Shown here in pieces: positions 22,026 to 34,400 of a DNA stretch of 64,000 nt (position 1 is the stretch's first letter; each line of letters begins with the position of its first letter). The DNA is taken from the NCBI GenBank assembly GCA_012845835.1, contig JABAKD010000023.1, positions 5,810,137-5,874,136 on the forward strand, in the 5' to 3' direction. Under the pieces are notes generated by a model. It had not been told where the DNA came from and searched no databases. It saw only the letters and a program-made list of their open reading frames with translations. Source of the DNA: Undaria pinnatifida (taxonomy: Eukaryota > Sar > Phaeophyceae > Laminariales > Alariaceae). A program made the position numbers and the translations under genes.

Positions 22026-22392
22026 GAACAACGTATGATATCCCCGCCGTACTAAAAATACTAATTCCGCAATACGGTTATCCGACGCCTGGGGTATTTT
22101 TAGACAGCCCGAACAACCTCTGCATCCTGCCTGGTTGTTGTATCTATCTGTTGTTGACTACCCCGTGCCCTGTACGCAATATACGCCTCTCACCGAACGG
22201 TATGTCTGCAGATAACCCGAACCACCTCACCCCCACACCTTCCTGTACGTCCCAGCTCGACTGACATTATTCCAACTTCCACACCGTCATCTCGGTGCAC
22301 GCCAAAGGTACAAAACAAACGCGGAAGGCTACAACAAGACAAGAAGAAGTAATCCTTTACCTTTTCCCGTCCTGAACCATATTTTGGTCAAC
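22026..22392 (+). promoter_or_regulatory. Putative upstream region of the WSC gene
   Basis: This is the unique stretch between a SINE and the proposed first exon. It contains no gene and no clear TATA box near the start; the last 50 bases are pyrimidine-rich (ctttaccttttcccgtcctg). Its role as promoter rests only on position. Confidence 0.3.
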
Positions 22393-22453
22393 ATGCGGCG
22401 TGGCTTCTCCCTCGCCGCGCTTGCGTCCGCCTGCGTCTGCGGTTCTTCGTCTG
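22393..22453 (+). CDS. WSC gene exon 1: signal peptide
   Basis: Starts with ATG and encodes Arg-Arg followed by a hydrophobic core (GFSLAALASACVC), then GSSS. It ends in phase 1 at a GTGAGT donor. Joined to exon 2 it gives an Ala codon (G+CT), with a small-residue cleavage region. An alternative first exon nearer 36 kb was searched for and not found, but cannot be excluded. Confidence 0.55.
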
Positions 22454-25400
22454 GTGAGTGTTTGGTGCGTGGTTAACAAATACCAGAGGTCGATGGTATC
22501 TCGACCTCGTAGGCATCAGTCTATGTATAATGTACAGCAGCGGTATAACTGCTCTTTTATAGTCTAGACTATTTGAATAGATTGTAGCCTCATTCAGGTA
22601 CATCGTACCAGGTATGCCCTCACGGACACGACTGACGCCAGCACAAGGTCCTACCAAGCGGTCGCTGTGAAGAGCTTAATCCATCACGATGTACACCAAC
22701 AACAGCTATTATAAGCACCATGACGGGTGCGCGTGTTGAGTACAACTTTGCAGTACTGTGTGCAGGGGTCTCCTATAATACATATAGTCTACAGTCTATA
22801 CTCCTACTACCAGGCTGTCTGTTTCCCTCACCCTTGCTAAACTTCCACCCATCTTCATTATTACAACAAGGCTGGCCATGAGGAGAGTGACAGACGCCGC
22901 CAACTGGTCAAGCTCCTAACTGCATTAAGCTGCAGTACTGCGTCGGCGGTTCTTGTATTTTATTGTCATGCATGCGTTCCCCGAGCTCAACCTGATACAC
23001 AATCGCCGACATGACATACAACCCGTGATACGCGCGATCGGAGTATCACAGCTAGCAAAGATGAGTTTCGACAAAATATTCGATCTCACAGCTGGAGTGT
23101 ATTTATATTTTTATGATAATAATCATAGCGCGTCAGCGTAGAAAACTAGATTTTTTGTTGGTCCTGGTTCATCGAGTACGACGGACCTTTCGCAATCATT
23201 TTTATTTTGTTTGTTTTGTGTGTTTGTTTTTCCTTCATCCCATTTGTTTTCCTCACACCACTCTCGCGTTCCCTCTCACGGTAATAATTCCGATCCGGGA
23301 TCACATAGCGGGCCTTCGTGTCCCCTCCCCCACTGCAGGAATATCTGCTGTACGTGCGACGGCGAGGGGGATTTCGATATAGCATAAACCTAACTCTCCC
23401 CGCCCCCCAGCCGATTTTTTTTCCCGCACGTGTTTGTTTGTTTTGTTTTGGATGATTAGACTCTAGTGTGGCGATCGTTCCGAAGAGGCGCATAGTCTAG
23501 ACTATACCTTTACAGTACTTACATCAACAGGCAAGTATACAACATAACGTTACATTTGACATCCATCCCTCGTATATATTTTTTCCAGGTATGATACGAC
23601 GTACTATATTTTTTCGACACAGCAGTGGCGACACGGCGATGTACGGGATATGTGTACAAACATACTAGCTAAAACATACGCATGTAGCAGGCTAGGTGTC
23701 AACATCACCAGGCGCCGTCAGTGGAGTTGATCCTGAGATAGTCAAGTGCTACCGAGAGAATGCTGCAAGATCGGTGCTGTACAGTAGTACCGCAGTTGAC
23801 AGGGTCTAACCATGAGTAAGTGCCTCGTCCAAACAGGGCACCCAAGTTCCCCCAGCGGCGACGTTAACACACGAAACAGCGGCTCGCAGTGTTCGACTGC
23901 TGTTTGTAGCTGCGGGAAGCGCTACTGCTGCTGTAGTGTCAATATTCGCCTGTGCGCGAGCAAGGATTGTGCTGCAACTCGGCCGCAGAAAAAACAAGGC
24001 GAAAAAGATGATGTTGGTACCCTCGTGGTACCACATGGTACCAAAATGGTAGTCTATACCACAGGTACGAGTTTGACACCGGATACCAGGTACCAGATAG
24101 GATATGCCCCAAGGGGTAGACTATATATATATTATATATATATTATACCCCAGGATATACACGATAAACTGATGTATTATTTCCAAAAATGTCACATTTA
24201 TCCCCTCGAAATAATGTATAGTTTCCAGGCACATATCGAGCTGCCCCCCCCCCCCCCCCGCCCCCAATAATATACTGGTGCCAAAACCGTCAGATTTATC
24301 CCCTCGAAAGGATTTATAGCTTACATGCACAAATTGCCCCTCCCCCCCCCCCCCCCCCCCCCCCCCCCGCCCCCCTCCAAACCCGCTCGCTTTTGATCAA
24401 AACCAGCCCCCCCCCTTTCCCTTCACAGCTGTCAGATTTTGTCCCCCTCAGAAACAGGTTTTATAGTTTCCGCGCACAGACTGACTAAAATCATCCTGTT
24501 GACCCTGATAGCTACACTGTAGCTGTAAGGGGAGTCGCCGACCTATATCCTTAATGAGGACACTCAACTCGTAATGCGCGCGATCGGAGTATCACACACA
24601 GCTTGCAAAGATGAGTTTCGACGAAATCTTCGATCTCACAGCTGGAGTGTATTTTAATTTTTATAATATATATTAAAAAAATCAAAATACACTCCACCAG
24701 CTGTGAGATTGAAGATTTTGTCGAAACTCATCTTTTGCAAGCTGTGTGTGATAGATAATCCGATCGCGCGTATTACGGTGTGTGTCCTCATTAAGTTTTT
24801 TTTTTTTTTTTTTTTTTTCGTACACTTTTACTTCCCAGCTTCTGGACAAGCCGTGGTCACAGGTGTCGTCCCTTCTCGCCCCCGGTTCTTGCCTTCAATC
24901 TTTATCGCGCATAGGGTTCAGCAATCCCACTGCTCGTCGATTTTTCATCGAGTGTTGCCAACTCACGCTCTCGCGCTTTCCGCAAGTCAATTTGTGCACA
25001 AGAAAAAGTCCCGACGAATTTATACGAGTATGCACTCGGCGGGGCTCGAACTCACGAAACTGACCTATGCCAGGCTCGAGGTTAACCTGATACGCCACCG
25101 GGGCGACCGGATACAGGTCGGCGACTCCCCTTGAAACTGCAGTGTAGTTTGCACCACCATGTATATGTTTTTTTTTTTTTTTTTTTTTTTTACTCACACT
25201 CTGCTTTCTTCCAGCTTCTGGACACGCCGTGGTCACAGGTGTCGTCCCTTCTCCCCCCCGGTTCTTGCCTTCAATTTTTATCGCGCATAGGGTTCAGCAA
25301 TCCCACTGCTCGTCGATTTTTCATCGAGTGTTGCTAACTCACGATCTCGCGCTTTCCGCAAGTCAATTTGTGCACAAGAAAAAGTCTCAACGAATTTATA

Positions 25401-28400
25401 CGAGTATGCACTCGGCGGGGCTCGAACTCACGAAACTGACCTATACCAGGCTCGAGGATAACCTGATACGCCACCGGGGCGACCGGCTATATATGGGGTG
25501 TCAAGGCTTCACCACACAGCTACAGCTATATGAGTGAGTTTTTATTGAGAGGTGTCTTATTTTTTGTCCACTATAGACTAATGGGAAGTGTTGATATTTA
25601 TACTTTAGGTAGGGAATTTTTTATTTGTTACTTGTTTTGGTTTCGTTTTTGTTTTTCATTTTATAAGAAACAAAGAAGCGGCGAAAGATCGTTTGAGCAA
25701 TTGACAAATCACACTCGCAAAGTTGAGTTTCAACCAACCACCGGGGTCGTACTCACAGCTGACGTTTTTCATTTTGCTTTTCTAAAATTGCACTCGGTAC
25801 CATTTTCCTCTATTCGAACGTTGTCTCCTCCAGCCTGCGACCGACCCCGATCGATCGTGTTCCCAACCACTCTGGACTGCATATCCCGGCCGGATCCCGA
25901 CTAAGTTTCCGACCGATTTCCCGACTGTGTTCGCGACCGTTTCCGCGACAATGTTCCCGAGCGATTCTCGACTCTGTTCCCGGCCGATTTCCCGACTAGG
26001 TTCCCGAACGATTTTCCGACCTGTTTCCAACCCGTTCCATATCCCGTCCCGCCTAGAAATCGTGGACTCCCGTTCCGTCTCTTCAACCAAATGGCTTCCC
26101 GACTTCTCGTCCTATTCCCGTCCTGCGGTAAGCAAACGACAACATTTTCCCACCGTCGCTCGAGAAGACCCAAAAAAACAACTTTCCGCCTTCGACGGGC
26201 TAAACTGTTACCGTCCGATACCGACCGGTGCCTTCGTTACCGCGCGTACCCTCGGTAAATTCTAAGAGGAGTCTAAGACGTGCCAAGACGCGATACAGCG
26301 AGTAAGACGCGCCTCTCTGAAAATATGACACTTTAAGACAGGTCTTAAAAAGATTGGGCCAACTCGGAGTTGAAAAATGTGACGTGAGGTGTCGGGATAA
26401 TAAATCCGGGCGCCCTCGGTACGTGCCTTCATTTTCTTATCGGGAGAATATGTCAGCTGTTACTTTCTTCCCTCGTTGACTCGAGTCGAACCATCGTGGC
26501 GGTATGTACTCTATACAACTATATACAACTATTGTTGTTGAATTAACTCTTGCCCAAAATTCTAGAGTCCTTGGTCACACAAAGGTGTTGGAGCCCTAGG
26601 AAGACCCGAAAAACCAAATTAAATCGAAACTCGTCCGGGAAATACTGCGCTTTCCCACCTAGTATGCACGATTCACCATTATTAGGGCCACGATACACGA
26701 AGATTGCGCACAAATGAAATGGTTCAATATACATAGGGCCACGATACACGAAGATTGCGCACAAATGAAATGGTTCAATATACAAACTGAACTCACATGG
26801 CCGCGGGCGTATCCACTCAACTAAAGCATACGAGTGCATCCGTTCCCACAACAACCAACTCGCGGCTACAAACTACCGCAGTTGCTGTCTGGAGTGCTTC
26901 CTGCACCGTACTAACTGCACGATAATCGTGACCACAGGGACGAACACGCCTGCTGGCTGGAGTGCTGTCAGAGTGACCACCCGCGGGCATGTTCAGTGAA
27001 AAATAGAGGTATCGGACCAAAGACCCCCGTAAAAGTGTCAATGATCGCCCTGTCTGAGTCATCTGACACAGGTTGCACCGCAGCTACGACGCCCGTGCCT
27101 GAAAATTGCGAGGGGTCGTTCTCCATGAAGGGTGTACAACTCTACCAGACCCAGGCTACGGTAGGGGGGTCCCCTTTTGGGCCTTTTATTTCAGTGGCCA
27201 GGGGTCACTCTCACCAACTCTACAAAAATCAGTGGCGCAAGCAACATCATCACTTGGGCCATTTCTTATGCAGTCGGATTTGTCAGTCGAAAACGGCCTT
27301 TTTCGACTGAAGCCCAAATCGGGCTTTCTTACGCAGTCGAAAAAGGGCTTTTGCGACTCAACTTTTTTCGACTTAGAATTCCGACTGGCGGATCCAGTCG
27401 AAAAAGTCGAGTTTTTCGACTGGATGATCCTCCAGTCGAAAAACTCAGTCGAAAAAGTTTACACGTGTTTTTTGAACCGATCGCATCGCTCATCCCACCA
27501 CCAAACACACCCACACGGCCACACGGCCACACACCCATAATACCAAGTACAACACTGCAGTATCATACAAGGCGCTGACGCTGGCTTGGCTATCCCAGCT
27601 GTTGCTTTTCGCAGCAAGTCAGTGTGGCGCATCCCTAGTTTTGCTCGCCAGCAGCGTGTATCACACGACGGCAGCAGCGCGCGGTTTCGATCCCATGCTG
27701 CCAACAACGACTGCGGCTGCTGTAGCTTTGGGGGATCTCGGCTGCGTGGAACTCCACGAACGTAGCTTTGGCGGCCTTCGGCTAAGCTCAAAGACACCAA
27801 CTCGCTGGGACGAGGGTTCGCCGAGCCGTTGCTCGCGGAGAAAGCGCGAAGCACAGAGCTGCCAACCGATTTCGACTGCTGTACAGCAGTACTCCCGCAC
27901 ACCAACCCCGTCAAGGAAGAGCACAAAAACTATAAAATCGACTCGACTGACGATAAGAAGGGCCACAAGAATCCAGTCGAAAAAAAGTCCAGTCGAAAAG
28001 GGGTGTTTTCGACTGGCGGAATCCGACTGCATAAGAAATGGCCTTACCGGCTCGTACAAAATCCAGGAAAGAGACTATCGCTGATTTCTTGATGATAGTG
28101 TACGTGCGGGTCGTGGGTCTCCGCGTGCCACCCTGCTGCTGCGATTCTCCATGGCCGCCTCATCACCTTAGCTCACTCGACCCGCTACTTCGTACGTGCT
28201 CTTTTCTTGTTGATAGTCCGTTCCAGTCGGTTCTGCTTCTCCCTCGTCCCAAAAACGGAGTGCTCCTCGCAGCTACAGGTGTTGATCTGCAAAACATAAA
28301 TGACCGTTCAGGGAGAGTTTAACCAGGCTCTTCCCCGACCATCGACTCTCGGTCACCCTCCTCCTTCGGCCTGCCGTCGCAGTTCCCTCCAAGCAAACCG

Positions 28401-31400
28401 AGACTGCGCCGTATTTGTCTGGCGGTGGCGCCTGCCTCGCGTCACGAACATCCCGATCAACCATTGCTGCTCCGCCGCTGCTGCCTAAAAAATGACGCGC
28501 AAATCGTAGGTGACCATGCGTAATGATCACGCACGACCCACCTCTACCGCTACGCCTTAAGCCTTGGGGTCAAACGTAGCAGAGTGCGTGTTACCCGCTG
28601 GTACCAGCCTGTTACGTGTACACCCTTAAAGTACGTTTCCTTTCTTGCACGCAGTAATAACCTAGATAAGGCATGCTACGTGCTCGCACCAGCCTGTTAC
28701 ATAGCCTGTACAGGACTCTTCCTTCTCGCACTATGATATGCATAGATTTTCGTAGCTGACGCGTTGGCAGGTCTCAGGACGTCAGGACCCACCATTTCAA
28801 ACATCGTCGTTAAGACCACCTTAACCTCCACCACCATCACCACCACCGCCGCAGAAGTACGTACGCAGTATGGGATCGTGATGGTGGTGGTGGCGGTGAT
28901 TTCGTACGACGATGATGATGGTGGTAGGGTTACACGAGACATACACATCGGTTCTTTGGTGGTCATTTCTCCATGGTGATGAAACCACATGCGTAGCTGA
29001 TGTATCGGCTTGTGTCAGGACCCACCACTTCAAACATTGTCGGCACCACCACCTTCACTACCACCACCACCACCACAATCCCCCCCGCCGGAGGAGTATG
29101 TAAGGAGTCCAGGGTGGTGGTCACGGTGGTGGCGATATCGTACGACGACGATGGTGGTGGTAGGGTTGTTCACGACACCGACATTCGTTCTGGCAACACA
29201 ACTAACTTTCTGCACGTGCTATTATAGTCCAAAACCAACCACACTCCCAAAACCAAAGCTGTTACAGGAGACGGCCAGTTTAGGGAAAACGTGTTGCGGC
29301 CAGGGGTGCCAAACCGATCGTTCCACACAAAAACCCAGTAGTTTGGGGTCAGCCAAGATAAGTTATTGGACATTTGGCGCCGGTCGAGAGTTCAAAGTGC
29401 CGTCTCCTGACATCGTTGCGTAACCCCCCCCACCACCACCACAACCACCACCACGGAAGGAGCAAGTAAGTCTCCGCATCCTACTGCCGCCGTTCTCATC
29501 TCCTTAGCTCACTCAGCCTGCTCCTTCGCACGTGTTTTTGTTGACACTACTCGTAGTTTCCAGTCGACGCCCCTTCTCCCCAACGATAATGCTCCTCGCA
29601 GCCTTTGTTGCTGATCTTCAAAAAAAGCATCGTTCCATGATCTCCGCCACCATCACACTCACACACCCAACCAGACCACCACCGCCACCGCCACCACCAC
29701 CTCTACCACCACCACCACCACCACCACCGCGGATGGAACATGTACCGAGTACAAGTTGGTGATGGTGGTGGTGGGTGGGTGGGTGGTTGGGTGGGTGGGT
29801 GTTAGCGGTGGTGATGGATGGGTCTGTAGCCGTCGGGATGGTCGAAATCGGCTCCGGGTTGGTTTGGTTGTGGCCGTGTTTGAGGGGCCATTCTCTCTGC
29901 ACAGACGGATACACACGAACACACACATCAGCAATAACTCTGCGTAATAAAATAAAGCAACCCTGCATGGCTTTTTTTGTTTCAGAATTTTATCTTGTAG
30001 ACAGACCGGACACAGCTGACCGCAAGATATACAGGGAAAACTACGTTGCAGCGCTACCGCTTCGTTCCATCGCCTGCTCATCAAAACTAGGAAAATAACC
30101 AGTATCCGTACTGACGCCTCACCATAAAGAGATGAACTCCGTGGCCAGAAGGTGTGAGAAGGAGCGTGGACGGAGATATTAATCAAAGTTCGTATAATAG
30201 TGGGGGGGGGGGGAGGGGGAGGCGGTGGGGGAGGGGGGGGTGGGGGGGGGCAAAACGGGAGGTTCATCGAGGATACTGGACGTCAAATATGCTACGGTAC
30301 TGCCTGTTGTTGCCAAACGCTCGTAGAAAAGCATGTTTCAATACCAGCGACGATTTCCTAGAGAACATCGGAGAGGCACCGCAGGGGTGCATCAGGGAGG
30401 TTTCTGAGCCCCTAATTGGAGTCATCCCACGGTAGGGGTTGCAGGTTTTGGCTATCTTGTTTCCTGAATGACGGGGCTCCTTAACCCCAAATCGTCGGAA
30501 ACAGGCCATGTTTCTCATTTCCTGCAGGTTTTTGCTATTTTTCTTTCTGAATGACGGGGCTCCTTGACCCCAAAGTCGTCGGAAACAGGCCTTTTTTCCG
30601 AGCTCTTGCAGGTTTTGCTTATCTTGTTTTCTGAATGACGGGGCTCCTTAACCCCAAATCGTCCGAAACAGGCCATTTTTCTGAGCTCCTGCAGGTTTTT
30701 GCTGTTTTGTTTTCTGAATGGCGGGTATCCTTAATCTAAAATCGTCGGAAGCAGGTCATTTTTCCGAGCTCCTGCAGGTTTTGGCAATCTTGTTTTCTGA
30801 ATGACCGGGCACCTTAACCCCAAATCGTCGGAAACAGGCCATGTTTCTCATTTTCTGCAGGTTTTTGCTATTTTGCTTTCTGAATGACGGGGCTCCTTGA
30901 CCCCAAAGTCGTTGGAAACATGCCTTTTTTCTGAGCTCTTGCAGGTTTTTGCCCATCTTGTTTTCTGAATGACGGGGCTCCTTAACCCCAAATCGTCCGA
31001 AACAGGCCATTTTTCTGAGCTCCTGCAGGTCTTTGCTGTTTTGTTTTCTGAATGGCGGGGCTCCTTGATCTAAAATCGTCGGAAGCAGGTCATTTTTCCG
31101 AGCTCCTGCAGGTTATGGCAATCTTGTTTTCTGAATGACCGGGCACCTTAACGCAAAATCGTCGGAAGCAGGCCATTTTTCCGATCTCTTGCAGATTTTG
31201 CTGTTTTGTTTTCTGAATGACGGGGCTCCTTAACCCCAAAATCGTCGGAAACAGGCCTTTTTTGTTGAATCATTCTTGTTGTGTACCTCAAGCCATGGCA
31301 ATTTTTCATCTGGTTGCAGTTTTTATTTCTCTCAAAAACAGATTTTTGGGGGAGGTCTTGAGCTCACAAATTGAGGAACTTCAGAAGAAAACTGGTTCAC

Positions 31401-34400
31401 CTATATCGTAGCATGCGTCCCAGGGGGGGCTTAATATATCACACCCGAAACATGACTTCGAAGCCGTTCGTTCGCCCAACTCGACGGACACACGTCTATT
31501 CCCTGTACGTGGTATAATCTTCCAACTCAAGCTGTATTCGTAAAATTTATCAGACTAACCCGTGTTTGTTTCTCAGTTGAGGAGCTCAAGCGGGGCCCGA
31601 AACGTTTTGGCCCAAAACCGTACAGCCCCTACCCGTCGGATGACTCCGGGGCTAAAAAACTTCGTGGTCGTTATTCTGAAAGAAATCTAGACAGTGGCCG
31701 TGTGCTTCTTCTGTGTCCGCAATTACCGTGCGTTTCGTAAGTTGCAGAGAGCAATCCATACAGCAACCGCTGTAGTCAAAGGCCACGAGTTGGTTAGCGG
31801 TGGGAACGGGTGGACTTTACCCTGTCTTGAGCGGATACCCGCAGCAATCCTTGCTCAGTTTTCACGTCGTGAAAAAAATTGCTTGTGCACCTTCTTCCTC
31901 TCGTGTTCTTTAGGTGAAAGAGCGTAGTGTTTTCCGGCCTATTATTGATTTCATCTTGGTTCTCGGATCTTCCTAAGGCTCCAGCACCTTCCGTATCACC
32001 ACGTCCCCACGGACTCCATGTCCCACGTTCGGATGTTTGACGAGAGTTTGTGTGATGAAAACAAGCAACATCAACAACAAACGTGCAGCACGGAATGCGT
32101 TTGTTTCCCGTAGCGTCTTAATACTCCGAAAATTCTCCGGTTGCAACACGATACTCCTTGACGGGTGGTACGATGGGCGTAGGGGTATATGTTTGTTTCG
32201 GACCAGAACCTTTTTTGAGTCACGACGGTATCTTCCTTCTTTTTCTCCAAAAAATGGCGTATTTTCCTACGGAGGCCCGGGGATTGGGGTAGCACAAGCT
32301 TAGCTACCCCCCCCAGGGGTCAAACAAACAAAAAAAACACTTTTCTTTTTTTTTCATTCCGTGTTCACTTAGTGCGACAATCGTTCCCAAGAGGCATGCC
32401 CTCACATCAAGGCGAACAACGTAGCATCATGTCATATAGCATCCCTCGTACAACATGTACGGCATAATATACTTTTTCGACGGTGGCGACAACGGCGTAC
32501 ACATGTGTACAGACGCAGGTAGCAGACGAGGTGTCAACATCAGGCGCCGTCAATCGTTGGTCGAGATAGTCACAAGTGCTACCGAGATAGTGCCGGTCGG
32601 TGCCGCGTAGTACCGCCGTAAGGGTCACGAATAATGCATGCCTCGTCAGAATAAGGCACCCAAGTCGCCCCAGCGGCAACGTTACAACACACCCAACGCA
32701 ACGGCTCGCAGTGTTCTAGTGCTGTTCTTGTAGCTCCGGTGAAAGGAGAAGTGCTCCTCTGTTGTCGGAAGCTATCCTGAAGCTCCTGAAGTTCGACCAT
32801 CCTAAAGCTCCTGATGGATCATAGGTAAAGTCCATTTTTCGCGCAGGTGTTCTGAATTATGAGTTCCGCTTCGGTTGTGCTTTGAGCAGTGATCTGGATT
32901 CGGATTTAATGGACGACTATCGGAGCATTAAACATGGTATCTCATCGCTAGAAACTAGCGACATGCGGGAGGTGCTATACTGCTACTGTGTAGTGCCACG
33001 ATTCGCATGTGCGGGGAAGGATTTTGTGCTATAACTCGGCCGCCAGGCACGGCGCTGATAATAATATACTGGTGGTACCCTCGTGGTGCGACATGGTACC
33101 AGATACAACGCAGGTGCAAGTTTGATACCGGATACCAGGAACCAGATAAAAAAGGGGCTCAAGGCTTCACCGCACCTACAGGTAACAGTTGTCCACGCGC
33201 CGCGCGATGAAACGTGGTGCCGATCTCCCGGCTTTTTTCGGGGCCTTCTGCTCCATCTAGGGACGAGCTCACACAAAAACCGCTTCTTTGTACCACCCGA
33301 TACGGCTTAAGTCGCCGTCACTACGCGGCTGTGACCAGTAGGTCGCCTCCCATTTACTTACAGTCCTATGGAAGGCCTTCCATCTAGCAGGGACGGGGTG
33401 GGCGGCTTTCTTCCGTCCCCTGTTTCCGGGTTCTACAGGATTCAGTGTGTTGGGTTTAATGTTGTAATTAGTGTGTGTTCGGTTTTATATATGATTTATT
33501 GTGTGTTCAATTTCTTCAAGTATCTTGTGCTATTGTTCGGTTTTTTGAGGAGTATGTGCGTTCGGCTTTATATAGGATTTGGTGCTTTTTTGTTTTTAAA
33601 TAGGGTTTAGTGTAAGTGTGTTTTTTATATAAGATTTAGCGTGTTATCGGTTTCATATCTAGGATTTAGTGTTTGTTCGGCTTCATATAGGTTTTATTCA
33701 GGATTTAGTGTATGTTCGCTTTTACATAGCATTTAATGCGTATGCTCGATTTTTCAAGGAGTCTGTATATATATGCGTTCGGTTTTATATACTATTTAGT
33801 GTGTTCGTTCTTAAATAGGATTTAGTGTAAGTGTTATTTTTCATGTATGGTTTAGTGCGTTTTCGGTTTCATATAGCATTTAGTATCGCGGTTAGGGTAA
33901 GGAACGGTGTTATTAATACTGTATGTACCCCCCCCTGTCGGAAGGCCGGCAGTTGAATAATTTGACGTGATGAGGTGTCGGATTCCCTTTTTTTCGGCTC
34001 CCCTGTATTTTTGTATTTTTCCATACTTTCGTCAGCGCGTTCATCCGGCTGCACTCTTAGCTACTGCCGTAACTCAACACCGCCCGTGGTATACTGCTGC
34101 ACTGCTGTACTGCTGCTGTCTGTGCTGTACTAAATATGTGTGTGTGTGTGTGTGTGTTCTTCACATTAAACCGTTCTTCTACTCGTCGACATCCAGCACA
34201 CCCAGTGTCCGTACTGATTCTTCACCCTAGAATGATCAGCTCTGTGGTCACAAGCCACGACACAGAGATAATGCATCGTAATGCATTCGACAACGCAATG
34301 TCATGCCCTAGTACTGGGTACGACAGGCACAACATACATACGTCAGCAACAGAAATACATTGGAAGAGAGAAATACGAAATAAACAAAAACAAAAACAAA

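Noticed and set aside
30442-31260. CRISPR-like array
   Set aside because: The repeats are contiguous 83-bp units without unique spacers, and the unit is derived from a MITE.
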